Program-made: the position numbers and the translations under genes | Notes under the pieces: generated by a model | What the model saw: only the letters and a program-made list of their open reading frames with translations | The model's database searches: none | What the model was told of the DNA's origin: nothing | In this document: positions 52,226 through 60,937 of the stretch, one piece after another | Layout: the number at the start of each line of letters is the position of its first letter | Numbering within the stretch: position 1 is the first letter of the stretch | Source: Hymenobacter plasmatis | Lineage (GTDB): Bacteria; Bacteroidota; Bacteroidia; Cytophagales; Hymenobacteraceae | Direction of reading: 5' to 3' | NCBI RefSeq assembly: GCF_020711255.1 | Contig: NZ_JAJFAW010000028.1 | Span: 1 to 64,000 of the forward strand | Length of the DNA: 64,000 nt

Positions 52226-53068
52226 CTAAATCTTCTTCAGATACTTGCGCAGCGCCAACCCTTTGGTGGCGCGAATTCCCTCCGCCACAGTGGCGGCATT
52301 GAGCTGCGCGCCGGCCTCGATGGTGTGCGTGTGGTCTTTGGAGGTGAAGTACACGGTGCCCACTTTGGCCTCGCCCTCGCGGTCGTATTTATCGGCTACC
52401 AGCTTGTTCAAATCAATGAAATACGCCCCACCCTGCCGGGCCGCTTCGGCCGCCCACTTGGTGTAGCCATCCGTGGCGCGGTTCACTTTGCCTTCTTTCC
52501 ACCCATTGCGCGGAATGAGCGAGCACACCACCGGCGTGGCGCCTTTGGCCTTGGTATCGGCAATTAACTTGCGCAGGTACCAGCCGTAGCTATGCACCAC
52601 TTCCTGCTGATTGGTGAGGGGGTTGTACACTTCCTGGCTTTCCTCGCCGTTGCTTTTGATGGTGCCGCGAGCGCGGGCTGTGTCGGCCAACGGGCCATCG
52701 TCATTGTGCCCAAACTGCATAATCACGAAGTCGCCGGGCTGAATCTTGGCCTGCACCGCGGCCCACAGCCCCTTGGTTTGGAAGGTACGGCTGCTGGTGC
52801 CGCCCAGCGCGTCGTTTTCGATACGAATGCGGGTGGTGTCGAAGTGCGCGGGCAGGTAGTTACCCCAGCCCCAGAGGCCGCCGTCGCCTTTGCCCTTGCC
52901 GTTTTTCACGGTCGAGTCGCCGATGAGAAACAGCGTGGGCTTGCGCCCCTTCTGAGGCAGCAGCGTGAAGGCCGAACTCAGCAGGCACACGAGCAGCAGC
53001 CCGTAACCCAGCACGGTGCGGCCAAATGGATTATTGAGCTGGCTTCCGGGTTTGTCGTTTGATTTCAT
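52226..53068 (-). CDS. rhgT: CE12 rhamnogalacturonan acetylesterase (second in operon)
   Basis: This 280-residue SGNH esterase of CE12 has an N-terminal membrane or signal segment (TVLGYGLLLVCLLSSAF, preceded by about 18 polar residues). Catalytic blocks are LIGDSTVKNG (nucleophile Ser), ALGGTSSRTF, MQFGHNDDGPLAD and the C-terminal KDHTHTIEAGAQLNA (Asp and His). It would remove acetyl groups from galacturonate of RG-I. It starts 12 nt after the neighbouring CE12 gene (53081-53863). The two share the same fold but not close sequence, so they may act on different acetyl positions. Confidence 0.93.
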   Translation of the reverse strand: MKSNDKPGSQLNNPFGRTVLGYGLLLVCLLSSAFTLLPQKGRKPTLFLIGDSTVKNGKGKGDGGLWGWGNYLPAHFDTTRIRIENDALGGTSSRTFQTKGLWAAVQAKIQPGDFVIMQFGHNDDGPLADTARARGTIKSNGEESQEVYNPLTNQQEVVHSYGWYLRKLIADTKAKGATPVVCSLIPRNGWKEGKVNRATDGYTKWAAEAARQGGAYFIDLNKLVADKYDREGEAKVGTVYFTSKDHTHTIEAGAQLNAATVAEGIRATKGLALRKYLKKI

Positions 53069-53080
53069 AAATGGAAGGAG

Positions 53081-53863
53081 TTAATTCTTAGCCAGGTATT
53101 TATTCAAGGCCAGCTTCTTGTTGCTTCTAATGCCGTCGACCACCGATTCGGCGTTCAGGCGGGCGCCGGCTTCGTTGGTGTGGGTGTGGTCGCCGGGGAA
53201 AAACTTCTTCACCTCGTCCGGGCCCAGCTTGTCGTATTTCAGCGCCGTTATTTCATTCAGGTTGATGAAGACTACGCCCTCTTGTTGGGCTACTTCCTGA
53301 GCCCACTTGCCGAAATCGTTGCTGGCGCGGATGACTTTCCCATCCTTCCACTCGTTGCGCGGAATCATGGAGCAGACCACCGGCGTGGCCCCTTTGGCCA
53401 TGGCTTCCCGGATGAATTTGCGCAGGTACCAGCCGTAGGTATTCACGGTTTCGGGGTGGCCGTCGGGCCACACAAGGGCCTTGGTTTCGTCGCCGGTGCC
53501 GCGCAGCACGCCGCGGCGGCCGGCCTTGGTGGTGTCGGGCGCGCTGCCTTCGTTGTGGCCGAACTGCATGATGAGAAAATCGCCCGGCTTGATGGCGGCA
53601 ATGGTTTTCTCCCAGCGGCCTTCCGTGATGAACGTGCGGGTGCTACGCCCGGCCTTGGCGTTGTTGCGCACCTTGATTTTGGTGGTGTCAAAGTAGCTGG
53701 CAACGACATTACCCCAGCCCATCTGACCGTTGCCGTTGTTGTTCACCGTGGAATCGCCGATGAGGTAGAGCGTGGGCGGCGCCGCCGGCTTGCCAAAGCC
53801 CACCAGCAGGAAAAGGACCGCGGCCACTGTCAGGCAGCGGGTAGCAAACCAAGATTTATTCAT
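53081..53863 (-). CDS. rhgT: CE12 rhamnogalacturonan acetylesterase (first in operon)
   Basis: This 260-residue secreted CE12 esterase (SP: CLTVAAVLFLLVGFGKPAA) has LIGDSTVNNNGNGQMGWG with the nucleophile Ser, AKAGRSTRTFITEG, MQFGHNEGSAPDT and the catalytic GDHTHTNEAGARLNAES. Acetyl removal opens the RG-I backbone to PL11 and GH28 action. It is the first gene after a promoter of the shared type (53908-53952), 121 nt downstream of the PL11 stop. The next CE12 gene begins 12 nt later. Confidence 0.94.
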   Translation of the reverse strand: MNKSWFATRCLTVAAVLFLLVGFGKPAAPPTLYLIGDSTVNNNGNGQMGWGNVVASYFDTTKIKVRNNAKAGRSTRTFITEGRWEKTIAAIKPGDFLIMQFGHNEGSAPDTTKAGRRGVLRGTGDETKALVWPDGHPETVNTYGWYLRKFIREAMAKGATPVVCSMIPRNEWKDGKVIRASNDFGKWAQEVAQQEGVVFINLNEITALKYDKLGPDEVKKFFPGDHTHTNEAGARLNAESVVDGIRSNKKLALNKYLAKN

Positions 53864-53907
53864 CGTAGAAATTGAGAATGGAAGCCGACGGCTCAGGGGT
53901 TAATAGT

Positions 53908-53952
53908 CAAAAGTTGCACCAAAGGCCTGCCGGGGCATCCTGCACTCACCTG
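53908..53952 (-). promoter_or_regulatory. Direct-repeat operator and -7 box for the CE12-GH28 unit
   Basis: Read on the minus strand: CAGGTG (53947-53952), spacer AGTG, CAGGAT (53937-53942), exactly 21 nt, then AACTTTTG (53908-53915), 7 of 8 against TAnnTTTG. The start codon is 44 nt downstream. Confidence 0.74.
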
Positions 53953-53984
53953 CGCAGCGGCGGCCCAAACTCGCCGCGGCCCCG

Positions 53985-55931
53985 CTACAGGGCTTTCATG
54001 CCTTCGCCCAGAAAAAAGCCAGTGTGCGGCGGCTGGTTGTAGCCCACGTTTTCGCGGGCCACGCCCAGGCGGTAGGCACGGTCCTGCATCAGCGTGGTGA
54101 GGCGGTGCGTGGTGGGAATGGTGGTGCTGAAAATCAGCAGCGCGGAGTTGTCGGCGGTGCGCCAGACTACTTCTTCGCGCCAGTCGCCCAGCAGGTCCGC
54201 GCTGAGGCAGGGCGTGGCTTTGGAGCCGTTGCAGGAGGCCCCACCGAAGGCTTTGCCCTCAAGCAGCTTGTTGAGCTGGCCGGCCTGGTAGTCCCATTTC
54301 TCCACGCGGGTATCGTTGAGCAGCTCGCGCAGCAAGTCGCCGTCCCACCACAGGCCAAAGTTGACCGAGCGCGGCGATGGGCCGATGCGCTCCCCCTTGC
54401 AGGTGAGCAGGCCCAACTCCGGGTTGCTCACCCAGACTTCGGCCCCGGGGTAGCGCGGGTCGATGTCGGCGGCCATGCCGCGGCCCACGTCCTGGCCGGG
54501 CAGCCGGGCGAAGAGGATTTTTCCGGTTCGGGCATCGTACATCGCGGCGCCGGGGCCGTTTTCGTAGCCGGGCACTTTCTCTTCGTTTTCGTGCACACCC
54601 CAGGCCTCCAGGCCGGGCGTGTTGGGGTCGAGGTCGCTCACGTGCAGGGCGTCGCCGTGGCGCAGGCCGGTGCTGTAGAGCCCGGTGCCGTTGTCGTCGA
54701 CCACCATCGAGCCGTACACGATTTCGTCCTTGCCGTCGCCGTCTACATCGTTCACGCTCAGGCCGTGGTTGCCCATGCCGGAGAAGGGGTTCTTGCCGTC
54801 TTTCGAGTCGAACACCCAGCGCGACTTGAGCTGGCCGCCGCGCCAGTCCCAGGCCGCCAGCACGGTGCGGCCGTAGTAGCCGCGGCACATCACCACGCTG
54901 GGGCGCTGGCCGTCGAGGTAGGACACGGCGGCCAGGAATCGGTCGGCACGGTTGCCGTACCGGTCGTTGCCGCCGTTGCCGCCGAGGCCACCCCAGCCAC
55001 TGAGGTCGCCACGGACGGGCAGATAGGGCGTGCTGGCCAGCGCCGCGCCAGTGAGACCGTTGAACACCGTGAAATACTCTGGCCCGGCCAGGATGCGGCC
55101 GTACTTGGCATCGCGGGCCGTGGGCACGCTGGGGCCGTCGCTGGGCACAGTGAGCGAGCGGTAGTCTTTGGTAGCATCGCCCACAGCTTTGCCCAGGCCG
55201 TCGATGGTGCCATCGGCGGTTTTGCAGGCCACTTCGGCTTTGCCATCGCCGTCGAGGTCGTACACCATAAACTGCGTGTAATGCGCCCCCGCCCGGATGT
55301 TCCGGCCCAGATTGATGCGCCAGAGGCGGGTGCCATCCAGCTTGTACGCGTCGAGAATGACGGGACCGGTGAGGCCGCCCTGGCTGTTGTCGTGGGCGTT
55401 GGTGGGTTCCCATTTCAGCACAATTTCATACTGGCCGTCGCCGTCCAGGTCGGCCGCGGAGGCGTCGTTGGCGGTGTAGGTGTAGGCGCTGGTTTCGGGG
55501 CCGCTGCTCACAGTGCCGCCAGGCGGTGGCTGGAGCGGGAGGCGCAGGAAGCCTTCTGTCCAGGCGGTGGCTAGAGTAGAGGCGTCCGAAGCATCGGGAG
55601 TGGCGGCAGCTCCGGCCACGCGGACGAAGTACCTCGGGGATGATTTCTTACCGGATGCGTCCAGAAAATTTGTGCCCGCAGTCAGGGGCTGGTCATTGAG
55701 CTTGGTGGGGGCTCCAGTACCATTGGCGCTGTACACGTTAAAGCCCACCCCGGGCACGTCAGAAGCCAGCAGGCGCCAGCTGATGAACACCCTGCCATCG
55801 GGCTGAGCAATGGCTACTACCCCGCGCCCCAGCCGTTCGGGCTGCGCCTGTGGGGCCGGGGGCAAGGTAGCCGAAGGGCCCGCCCCAAGCAGGGCGGCAG
55901 CCAGGGCGAGCGAAATGCAGCGGGATTTCAT
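53985..55931 (-). CDS. PL11 rhamnogalacturonan lyase
   Basis: This 648-residue secreted protein (MKSRCISLALAAALLGAGPSA) is a PL11 rhamnogalacturonan lyase, which cleaves between L-rhamnose and D-galacturonate by beta-elimination. Family features: the N-terminal RLGRGVVAIAQPDGRVFISWRLL and NVYSANG, Ca-binding propeller repeats (DLDGDGQYEIVLKWEPTNAHDNSQGG, YDLDGDGKAEVACKTADG), YLPVRGDLSGWGGLGGNGGND, GNHGLSVNDVDGDGKDEIVYGSMVVDDNG and LRHGDALHVSDLDP (motifs split by ordinary sequence). It follows SusD2 by 75 nt, with a strong hairpin between them. It is probably the main backbone depolymerase of the region. Confidence 0.95.
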   Translation of the reverse strand: MKSRCISLALAAALLGAGPSATLPPAPQAQPERLGRGVVAIAQPDGRVFISWRLLASDVPGVGFNVYSANGTGAPTKLNDQPLTAGTNFLDASGKKSSPRYFVRVAGAAATPDASDASTLATAWTEGFLRLPLQPPPGGTVSSGPETSAYTYTANDASAADLDGDGQYEIVLKWEPTNAHDNSQGGLTGPVILDAYKLDGTRLWRINLGRNIRAGAHYTQFMVYDLDGDGKAEVACKTADGTIDGLGKAVGDATKDYRSLTVPSDGPSVPTARDAKYGRILAGPEYFTVFNGLTGAALASTPYLPVRGDLSGWGGLGGNGGNDRYGNRADRFLAAVSYLDGQRPSVVMCRGYYGRTVLAAWDWRGGQLKSRWVFDSKDGKNPFSGMGNHGLSVNDVDGDGKDEIVYGSMVVDDNGTGLYSTGLRHGDALHVSDLDPNTPGLEAWGVHENEEKVPGYENGPGAAMYDARTGKILFARLPGQDVGRGMAADIDPRYPGAEVWVSNPELGLLTCKGERIGPSPRSVNFGLWWDGDLLRELLNDTRVEKWDYQAGQLNKLLEGKAFGGASCNGSKATPCLSADLLGDWREEVVWRTADNSALLIFSTTIPTTHRLTTLMQDRAYRLGVARENVGYNQPPHTGFFLGEGMKAL

Positions 55932-55961
55932 CGGGCAAAAGGAATGACAGAGTCAGTTGGC

Positions 55962-55994
55962 AAAAAAAACGGCGGGTTGGAGCCCGCCGTTTTT
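55962..55994 (-). terminator. Terminator or attenuator between SusD2 and PL11
   Basis: A perfect 12-bp stem (55965-55976 with 55983-55994, loop 6 nt, core ACGGCGGG) is followed on the minus strand by a run of eight T (55962-55969). It starts only 12 nt after the SusD2 stop. No direct-repeat promoter is found between it and PL11, so PL11 may be expressed by partial read-through. Confidence 0.88.
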
Positions 55995-56006
55995 GAATTA
56001 TTCAGG

Positions 56007-57524
56007 CTAGTTGTAGCCGGGGTTCTGCTGCCAGAAGCCGGGGTTGATGCGCAGCTCCAGCAAGGGAATGGGGAAGAGCAGGTCATGCTCGTCGAGCTGG
56101 CGGGCGGTGGCCGGGGTGGTAAGGCGCTTGTAGGCCGTCATCACCGAGATGGCGCGGCCGGTGCGTACCAGGTCAAACCAGCGCAGGCCTTCGGCGGCAA
56201 ACTCGTACTTCCGCTCCTTCTGGATGGCGTCCAGGAAGGCGGTTTTGGAAGCTGCTTCGGGCGAGGTGGCCGTGTAGGCCGGGATGCCCGAGCGGGTCCG
56301 AATCTGGTTTACCAGCGTCAGGGCCAGCGGCGGCACCGAACCGCTTTCTTCGGTCAGCACCTCGGCATACATCAGCATCACGTCCTCGAAGCGGATGATG
56401 GGAAAGTTGTTGGAGTAGTCGCGGTTGTTCTGCGGAGCGGTGGTGCCTTTTTCCAGGAACTTGGTGTACTGCGCTCGGGTCACGGTGATGGCGTTGGTAG
56501 TCGGGTTCACATACACGGTGTCGAGCGTGGCTTTGCGGCGCAAATCCTTGAGGGACCAGTTGCGGCCCAGGAAGTCGGGGCTGGGCGTGATGTCGGTCTG
56601 GCTGGGCGCGAAGGGCGACCACCACGACGGGAACACGCTGCCCTGGTCCCACGGAATGGTGCTGCCCAGGCCCACGCCGCCCGAGGCGTACTGGATTTCA
56701 AACACCGCGTACTTGTTGTCGTTCACGGTTTTGAACAGGTCGGCGAAGTTGGCGGCCATCGAGAACGTGGTGGGGCCGGCGGCGGCGTACACATCCATCA
56801 GCTGCTGCTTGGCCAGCGGCAGGGCGCTGGTCTGGCGCAGCGGGTAGCCGTACATGGTGAGGTACACGCGGGCCAGCATGGCCTTGGCGGCCCATTTGGT
56901 GGCGCGGCCCTTGTCGGTGGTACCGTAGGAGGCCGGCAGGTTGGCGGCGGCAAAGGTCAGGTCGTCAACGATGAGCTTATACACGTCGGCAATGGGTGCG
57001 CGCGGCACCGTCTTCGACTCCTCAATGCCCAGCACGTGGTCGGCAATGGGCACCGGACCCCAGTAGCGCACCAGGTCGAAGTAGGCGTAGGCGCGCATGA
57101 ACCGCGCTTCGCCCTTGAACTGGTTGACGCGGGCAAAGGAGAAGGGCTGGATTTTCTCGAGCAAAATGTTCGAGCGGTACACCACTTCAAACAAGTCGGT
57201 CCAGGTAGCCTGAAGCTGGCCGAGCTGCGAGGTAGCCGTGAAGTTGCTGATGTCGCTGAAATCGCGCTGCACCGTCTGCACCTGCGCGTTGATGTTATCG
57301 GAGCGAAACTCCGACATGTTCCAGTTCGAGCTTTGCGGAAACGAGAGGGCGCCGTTGTAAATAGCAATTACGCCCTGGTTTACCTGTGCTTCGTCCTTGT
57401 AGAACTCGTCGGCCGTGTTGTTGGCCACGGGCGGAATGTAGAGTTCTTTTTCGCTGCAGGAAGATGCCAGCAGCGTGCCCAGTCCCAGTGCGGCGGAGCA
57501 CGCCAGAAGTTTGAGTGCGTTCAT
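56007..57524 (-). CDS. SusD/RagB-family outer-membrane lipoprotein (pair 2)
   Basis: This 505-residue lipoprotein (MNALKLLACSAALGLGTLLA, then SSC; Cys23) is a SusD homologue with the family helical blocks: ADEFYKDEAQVNQGVIAIYNG, ARFMRAYAYFDLVRYWG, KWAAKAMLARVYLTMYG, and the C-terminal RFEDVMLMYAEVLTEESG and ERKYEFAAEGLRWFDLVRTG followed by the FPIPLLEL and NPGFWQQNPGY end. It works with SusC2, which precedes it by 32 nt. Sequence differs clearly from SusD1, suggesting a different pectic ligand. Confidence 0.93.
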   Translation of the reverse strand: MNALKLLACSAALGLGTLLASSCSEKELYIPPVANNTADEFYKDEAQVNQGVIAIYNGALSFPQSSNWNMSEFRSDNINAQVQTVQRDFSDISNFTATSQLGQLQATWTDLFEVVYRSNILLEKIQPFSFARVNQFKGEARFMRAYAYFDLVRYWGPVPIADHVLGIEESKTVPRAPIADVYKLIVDDLTFAAANLPASYGTTDKGRATKWAAKAMLARVYLTMYGYPLRQTSALPLAKQQLMDVYAAAGPTTFSMAANFADLFKTVNDNKYAVFEIQYASGGVGLGSTIPWDQGSVFPSWWSPFAPSQTDITPSPDFLGRNWSLKDLRRKATLDTVYVNPTTNAITVTRAQYTKFLEKGTTAPQNNRDYSNNFPIIRFEDVMLMYAEVLTEESGSVPPLALTLVNQIRTRSGIPAYTATSPEAASKTAFLDAIQKERKYEFAAEGLRWFDLVRTGRAISVMTAYKRLTTPATARQLDEHDLLFPIPLLELRINPGFWQQNPGYN

Positions 57525-57556
57525 CGAAATATCGGTTTAAAGGGAGTGGGAGGCGA

Positions 57557-60500
57557 TTATATCGACAGGTTGAAGCCGAACGTGTAGGTGCGGGCCTGCG
57601 GGTAGCTGCCGTTGTCGTAGCCCCCGGTTTGCAGCGCCTCGGGCGAGAAGCCGCCGGTGTAGCTGTGCCAGATGTAGGCGTTTTCAAGCGCGAAATACAC
57701 GCGGGCCCCGCTGTAGAAGCGCTGCTTGGGCAGGGTGTAGCCCAGGGTGATGTTCTTGATGCGGATGTAGTCGGAGCTGTACAGCCAGCGCGAGTCAAAG
57801 TAGGCGCCGGTGGTGGCGCCGATGGCCGGCGTCATGCCGTCGCCGGGGTTGGCTTCCGACTTCCAGCGGTTGTTCCAGTTCGAGGCGTGGTTGTAGAGGT
57901 AGCCCATGCCCGGCCGGTCGATGGAGCGGCCGATGAGCGAGTACAAATCGCCGCCCTGCTGGGCGTTTACCAGCACGTTCAGGTCGAAGCCTTTGTAGCG
58001 GAAGTTGTTGGTTACGCCGAAAATAAACTTGGGCTGGGGGTTGCCAATGATGGTGCGGTCGTCGTTGGTGATGACGCCGTCGCCGTTCACGTCGCGGTAT
58101 TTGCTGTCGCCCACCTTGGTGCCCGACATTTTGGGGCCGGCGTCTACCTCGGCCTGGGTCTTGTACACGCCGATGGCGTCGTAGAGGTAGAAGGAGTTGA
58201 TGGGCACGCCCACTTGCAGCAGGCTGGTCAGGTTGGTGAAGCCGCCGGGTACGGGCGTGTTGTCGGTGCCCAGGCGCACCACTTTGTTGTCGTTGTAAGA
58301 GGTATTAAAGGAAGTGTTCCACTGGAACGCACCCACGAGGTTGCGCGAGTTCAGGCCCAGCTCCACACCCACGTTGCGCACATCGCCGATGTTTTGCAGG
58401 CTTTTGGTGAAGCCGGTGATGGACGACACCGGCACGGTGTAGAGCAGGTCGGAGGTGTTTTTGATGTAGTAGTCGGCCGATACCTGTAGGCGGTTGTCGA
58501 GCACCCCGAAATCCACCCCGTAGTTAAAGCTGGCGGTCTGTTCCCAGCCCAACACGTCGTTCTGGAAGTTGGCGGGGCTGTAGCCGGTGGTGGGCGTGCC
58601 CGTGCCCAGGGGGTAGTTGTTCACGCCTAGGGTGGCAAACTGCGAGTTGCTGGGAATGCGGTTGTTGCCGGTAATGCCCCAGCTGGCCCGGAATTTCAGG
58701 TCGCTGATAACCGATATGCCCTGCATAAAATCCTCGCCCGACACGCGCCAGCCCACCGACACGGCTGGGAAGTAGCCAAACGGCCGGCTGTTGCCGAACT
58801 TCGAGGAGCCGTCGCGCCGCAAGCTGGCCGACACCAGGTACTTCTGCTTGTAGTCGTATTGGGCGCGGGTGAAGTACGACAATAGCATGTCCTTCACCGG
58901 CACGGCAATGTTGTTCTGGCCGGTGGTGGAGTTGGCGCGGTCAAACAGGTAGGTCCAGTCGTTGGGCAGCTGGGTATTTTCCTGCTGCGACCGGTCTTCC
59001 TGGGTGCGCTCGACGGAGTAGCCCGCAATGGCGCTCAGGTTGTGGCTGCCAAACGAGCGGGTGTAGTTCAGCACGCTCTGGAAGAGGTAGCGCGTGTTGA
59101 AGGTCTGGTAGTAGCGCGAGCGGCTCAGCGCGCCCTCGTTGCTGGCGTTGAACCAGTTGCGGTCGGTGCTGGTGGGGTAAAACTGCTGGTCCTGGTAGTA
59201 GCCGTTGTCCATAGCGCCCAGCAGTTGCAGCTGCAGTCCCTTGTAGAGGTCCAGGTTCAGGCCCATGTTGGCGTTGAGGCGGGTGCGGGTGCCCTGCACC
59301 TGGCTGCGCTCCAGCACCGCCACCGGGCTGATGTAGTTGCCCGAATAGTTGTAGGTGCGGTAGGGCTGAGCACCCACGTAGTTGCCGGCGTCTTTGGGGC
59401 CCACAGGGGGCATTTGGGCGGCGTTCAGGGCCTGCCCGCCGGTGCCGTCTACACGGCCCAGGCTGGCCCATTCCATGCTGGGGGCCAGGGTCATAAACAA
59501 CTTGATGCCTTTCTTAATCTGGGCATCGAAGTTGGCCCGCAGTGTGGCGCGCTTTAGGTTGGTGCCCACAATCACGCCGTCCTGGTCGAGGTAGGAGCCG
59601 TTGATGTTGTAGTTCACGTTGTCGGTACCGCCCGACACGCCCACCGTGTACTGCTGCATCTTGGCCTTGCGGAACAGCGCATTCTGCCAGTCGGTGTACG
59701 CCAGGCTGTCCTGGCCATAGGCCCACTTGGGGTCGTAGGTGTAGCGAATGATGTTGGTGGTGCTCGGCGGCACGCCGTTCACGGTCAGGCGCTGCAGGCG
59801 CGTGGCCCGGGAGTCCTCGGGGCGGTTGAGCGGATTTTGCTTCACCCAGTCCTCGTCGATGCCTTCTTTGCGCATCTGAATCCACTCTTCGGGCGACTGT
59901 ACGTCGAGCTTGCTTTCCACCTTCTGAATGCCCGTAAAGCCCGAAAAATTGAGCTTGGCCGCGCCCTTCTTGCCGCGCTTGGTGGTCACGAGCACCACGC
60001 CGTTGGAGCCGCGCGAGCCGTAGATGGCCGCCGAAGCCGCATCCTTCAGCACTTCAATATTGGCCACGTCGGTGGGGTTGATGCCGCGGAGGTTATCCAC
60101 GGGCACGCCGTCCACCACGTACAGCGGCTCGTTCGAGGCATTAATAGAGGCCGCGCCCCGCACCCGAATCTGCAGCTCGGCGCCCGGCTCGCCGGATGGC
60201 GTTTGCACGTACACGCCGGGCATCTGGCCCACCAGCGCGTTTTCGATGCGGTTGACCGGCCGTTCCTCGATTTCCTTGGCCGTAACGCCGGTGATGGCGC
60301 CGGTCACATTGCCGGCTTTCTGCGTGCCGTAGCCCACTACCACTACTTCGTCGAGGCCCTTGCTGTCAACGGTCAGGGCGGGGCTGATGGTGGACTGGCC
60401 CGCAATGGGCACTTCCTGCGAGGCATAGCCCACGAAGGAGAACACCAGGGTCCCGCCTTCGTTCGGTACCTGCAGGGTGTAGGTGCCATCGGGACCAGTG

Positions 60501-60670
60501 CCGGTGCCGTTGGTAGTGCCCTTCAGCAGCACGGTCACGCCGGGCAGGGCTTCTTTGGTGTCGGCAGTGGTAACCTTGCCGCTCACGCTGCGGCTCTGCG
60601 CCAACGCCCCCGGCGCATAGCCAGCGAGCAGCAACAGGAGCAAGCAAGCCAATCTGTAGAGCTTGTTCAT
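57557..60670 (-). CDS. SusC/RagA-family TonB-dependent outer-membrane transporter (pair 2)
   Basis: This protein of about 1037 residues starts at the ATG at 60670 (MNKLYRLACLLLLLLAGYAP); an upstream start would be 39 nt further. The order is signal peptide, carboxypeptidase-regulatory-like domain (VSGKVTTADTKEALPGVTVLL), DEVVVVGYGTQKAGNVTGAI, plug (RIENALVGQMPGVYVQTPSG, VLKDAASAAIYGSRGSNGVV) and a large barrel ending YTFGFNLSI. It imports oligosaccharides in partnership with SusD2. Its promoter has the best conserved architecture of the window, with three repeats and a perfect -7 box (60747-60801). Confidence 0.95.
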   Translation of the reverse strand: MNKLYRLACLLLLLLAGYAPGALAQSRSVSGKVTTADTKEALPGVTVLLKGTTNGTGTGPDGTYTLQVPNEGGTLVFSFVGYASQEVPIAGQSTISPALTVDSKGLDEVVVVGYGTQKAGNVTGAITGVTAKEIEERPVNRIENALVGQMPGVYVQTPSGEPGAELQIRVRGAASINASNEPLYVVDGVPVDNLRGINPTDVANIEVLKDAASAAIYGSRGSNGVVLVTTKRGKKGAAKLNFSGFTGIQKVESKLDVQSPEEWIQMRKEGIDEDWVKQNPLNRPEDSRATRLQRLTVNGVPPSTTNIIRYTYDPKWAYGQDSLAYTDWQNALFRKAKMQQYTVGVSGGTDNVNYNINGSYLDQDGVIVGTNLKRATLRANFDAQIKKGIKLFMTLAPSMEWASLGRVDGTGGQALNAAQMPPVGPKDAGNYVGAQPYRTYNYSGNYISPVAVLERSQVQGTRTRLNANMGLNLDLYKGLQLQLLGAMDNGYYQDQQFYPTSTDRNWFNASNEGALSRSRYYQTFNTRYLFQSVLNYTRSFGSHNLSAIAGYSVERTQEDRSQQENTQLPNDWTYLFDRANSTTGQNNIAVPVKDMLLSYFTRAQYDYKQKYLVSASLRRDGSSKFGNSRPFGYFPAVSVGWRVSGEDFMQGISVISDLKFRASWGITGNNRIPSNSQFATLGVNNYPLGTGTPTTGYSPANFQNDVLGWEQTASFNYGVDFGVLDNRLQVSADYYIKNTSDLLYTVPVSSITGFTKSLQNIGDVRNVGVELGLNSRNLVGAFQWNTSFNTSYNDNKVVRLGTDNTPVPGGFTNLTSLLQVGVPINSFYLYDAIGVYKTQAEVDAGPKMSGTKVGDSKYRDVNGDGVITNDDRTIIGNPQPKFIFGVTNNFRYKGFDLNVLVNAQQGGDLYSLIGRSIDRPGMGYLYNHASNWNNRWKSEANPGDGMTPAIGATTGAYFDSRWLYSSDYIRIKNITLGYTLPKQRFYSGARVYFALENAYIWHSYTGGFSPEALQTGGYDNGSYPQARTYTFGFNLSI

Positions 60671-60746
60671 AGAGAAATAAGTTGGCGGTTTTAAAAAGTG
60701 TACAGTCAAAGCGGAGTCATCAGCTAGGCGTCTTTTACCCAGCCAT

Positions 60747-60801
60747 CAAAACTATTGCAATCGTTTGTGTACACTCACCTGTCCTCTCCTGTATTCTCCA
60801 G
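60747..60801 (-). promoter_or_regulatory. Triple direct-repeat operator and perfect -7 box for SusCD2
   Basis: Read on the minus strand: CTGGAG (60796-60801), AATA, CAGGAG (60786-60791), AGGA, CAGGTG (60776-60781), exactly 21 nt, then TAGTTTTG (60747-60754), a full match to TAnnTTTG. No TTTG -33 box is present; the proximal repeat falls in that region, as expected for an activator-dependent promoter. The start codon is 76 nt downstream. Confidence 0.82.
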
Positions 60802-60864
60802 TTTCTATACTAATTTTTCATATTTATTACAGCTGGCTGGTTGTATCTGCCGGCAGCCGGCAGC

Positions 60865-60899
60865 AAAAAAACACGGCCCCCGTCGATGGACGGGGGCCG
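60865..60899 (-). terminator. Intrinsic terminator of rhaT
   Basis: An 11-bp GC stem (60874-60884 with 60889-60899, loop GATG) is followed on the minus strand by TGTTTTTTTG. It lies about 40 nt after the rhaT stop and isolates it from SusCD2. Confidence 0.88.
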
Positions 60900-60937
60900 C
60901 GCTGTTTATCATGGAAGGCTATGCGCTGAATATTGAG

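Noticed and set aside
55931..56007. A possible direct-repeat promoter in front of PL11
   Set aside because: The only box-like sequence (CCTTTTG near the start) has no CAGGAG-like hexamer 21 nt upstream; the region is filled by the terminator hairpin.
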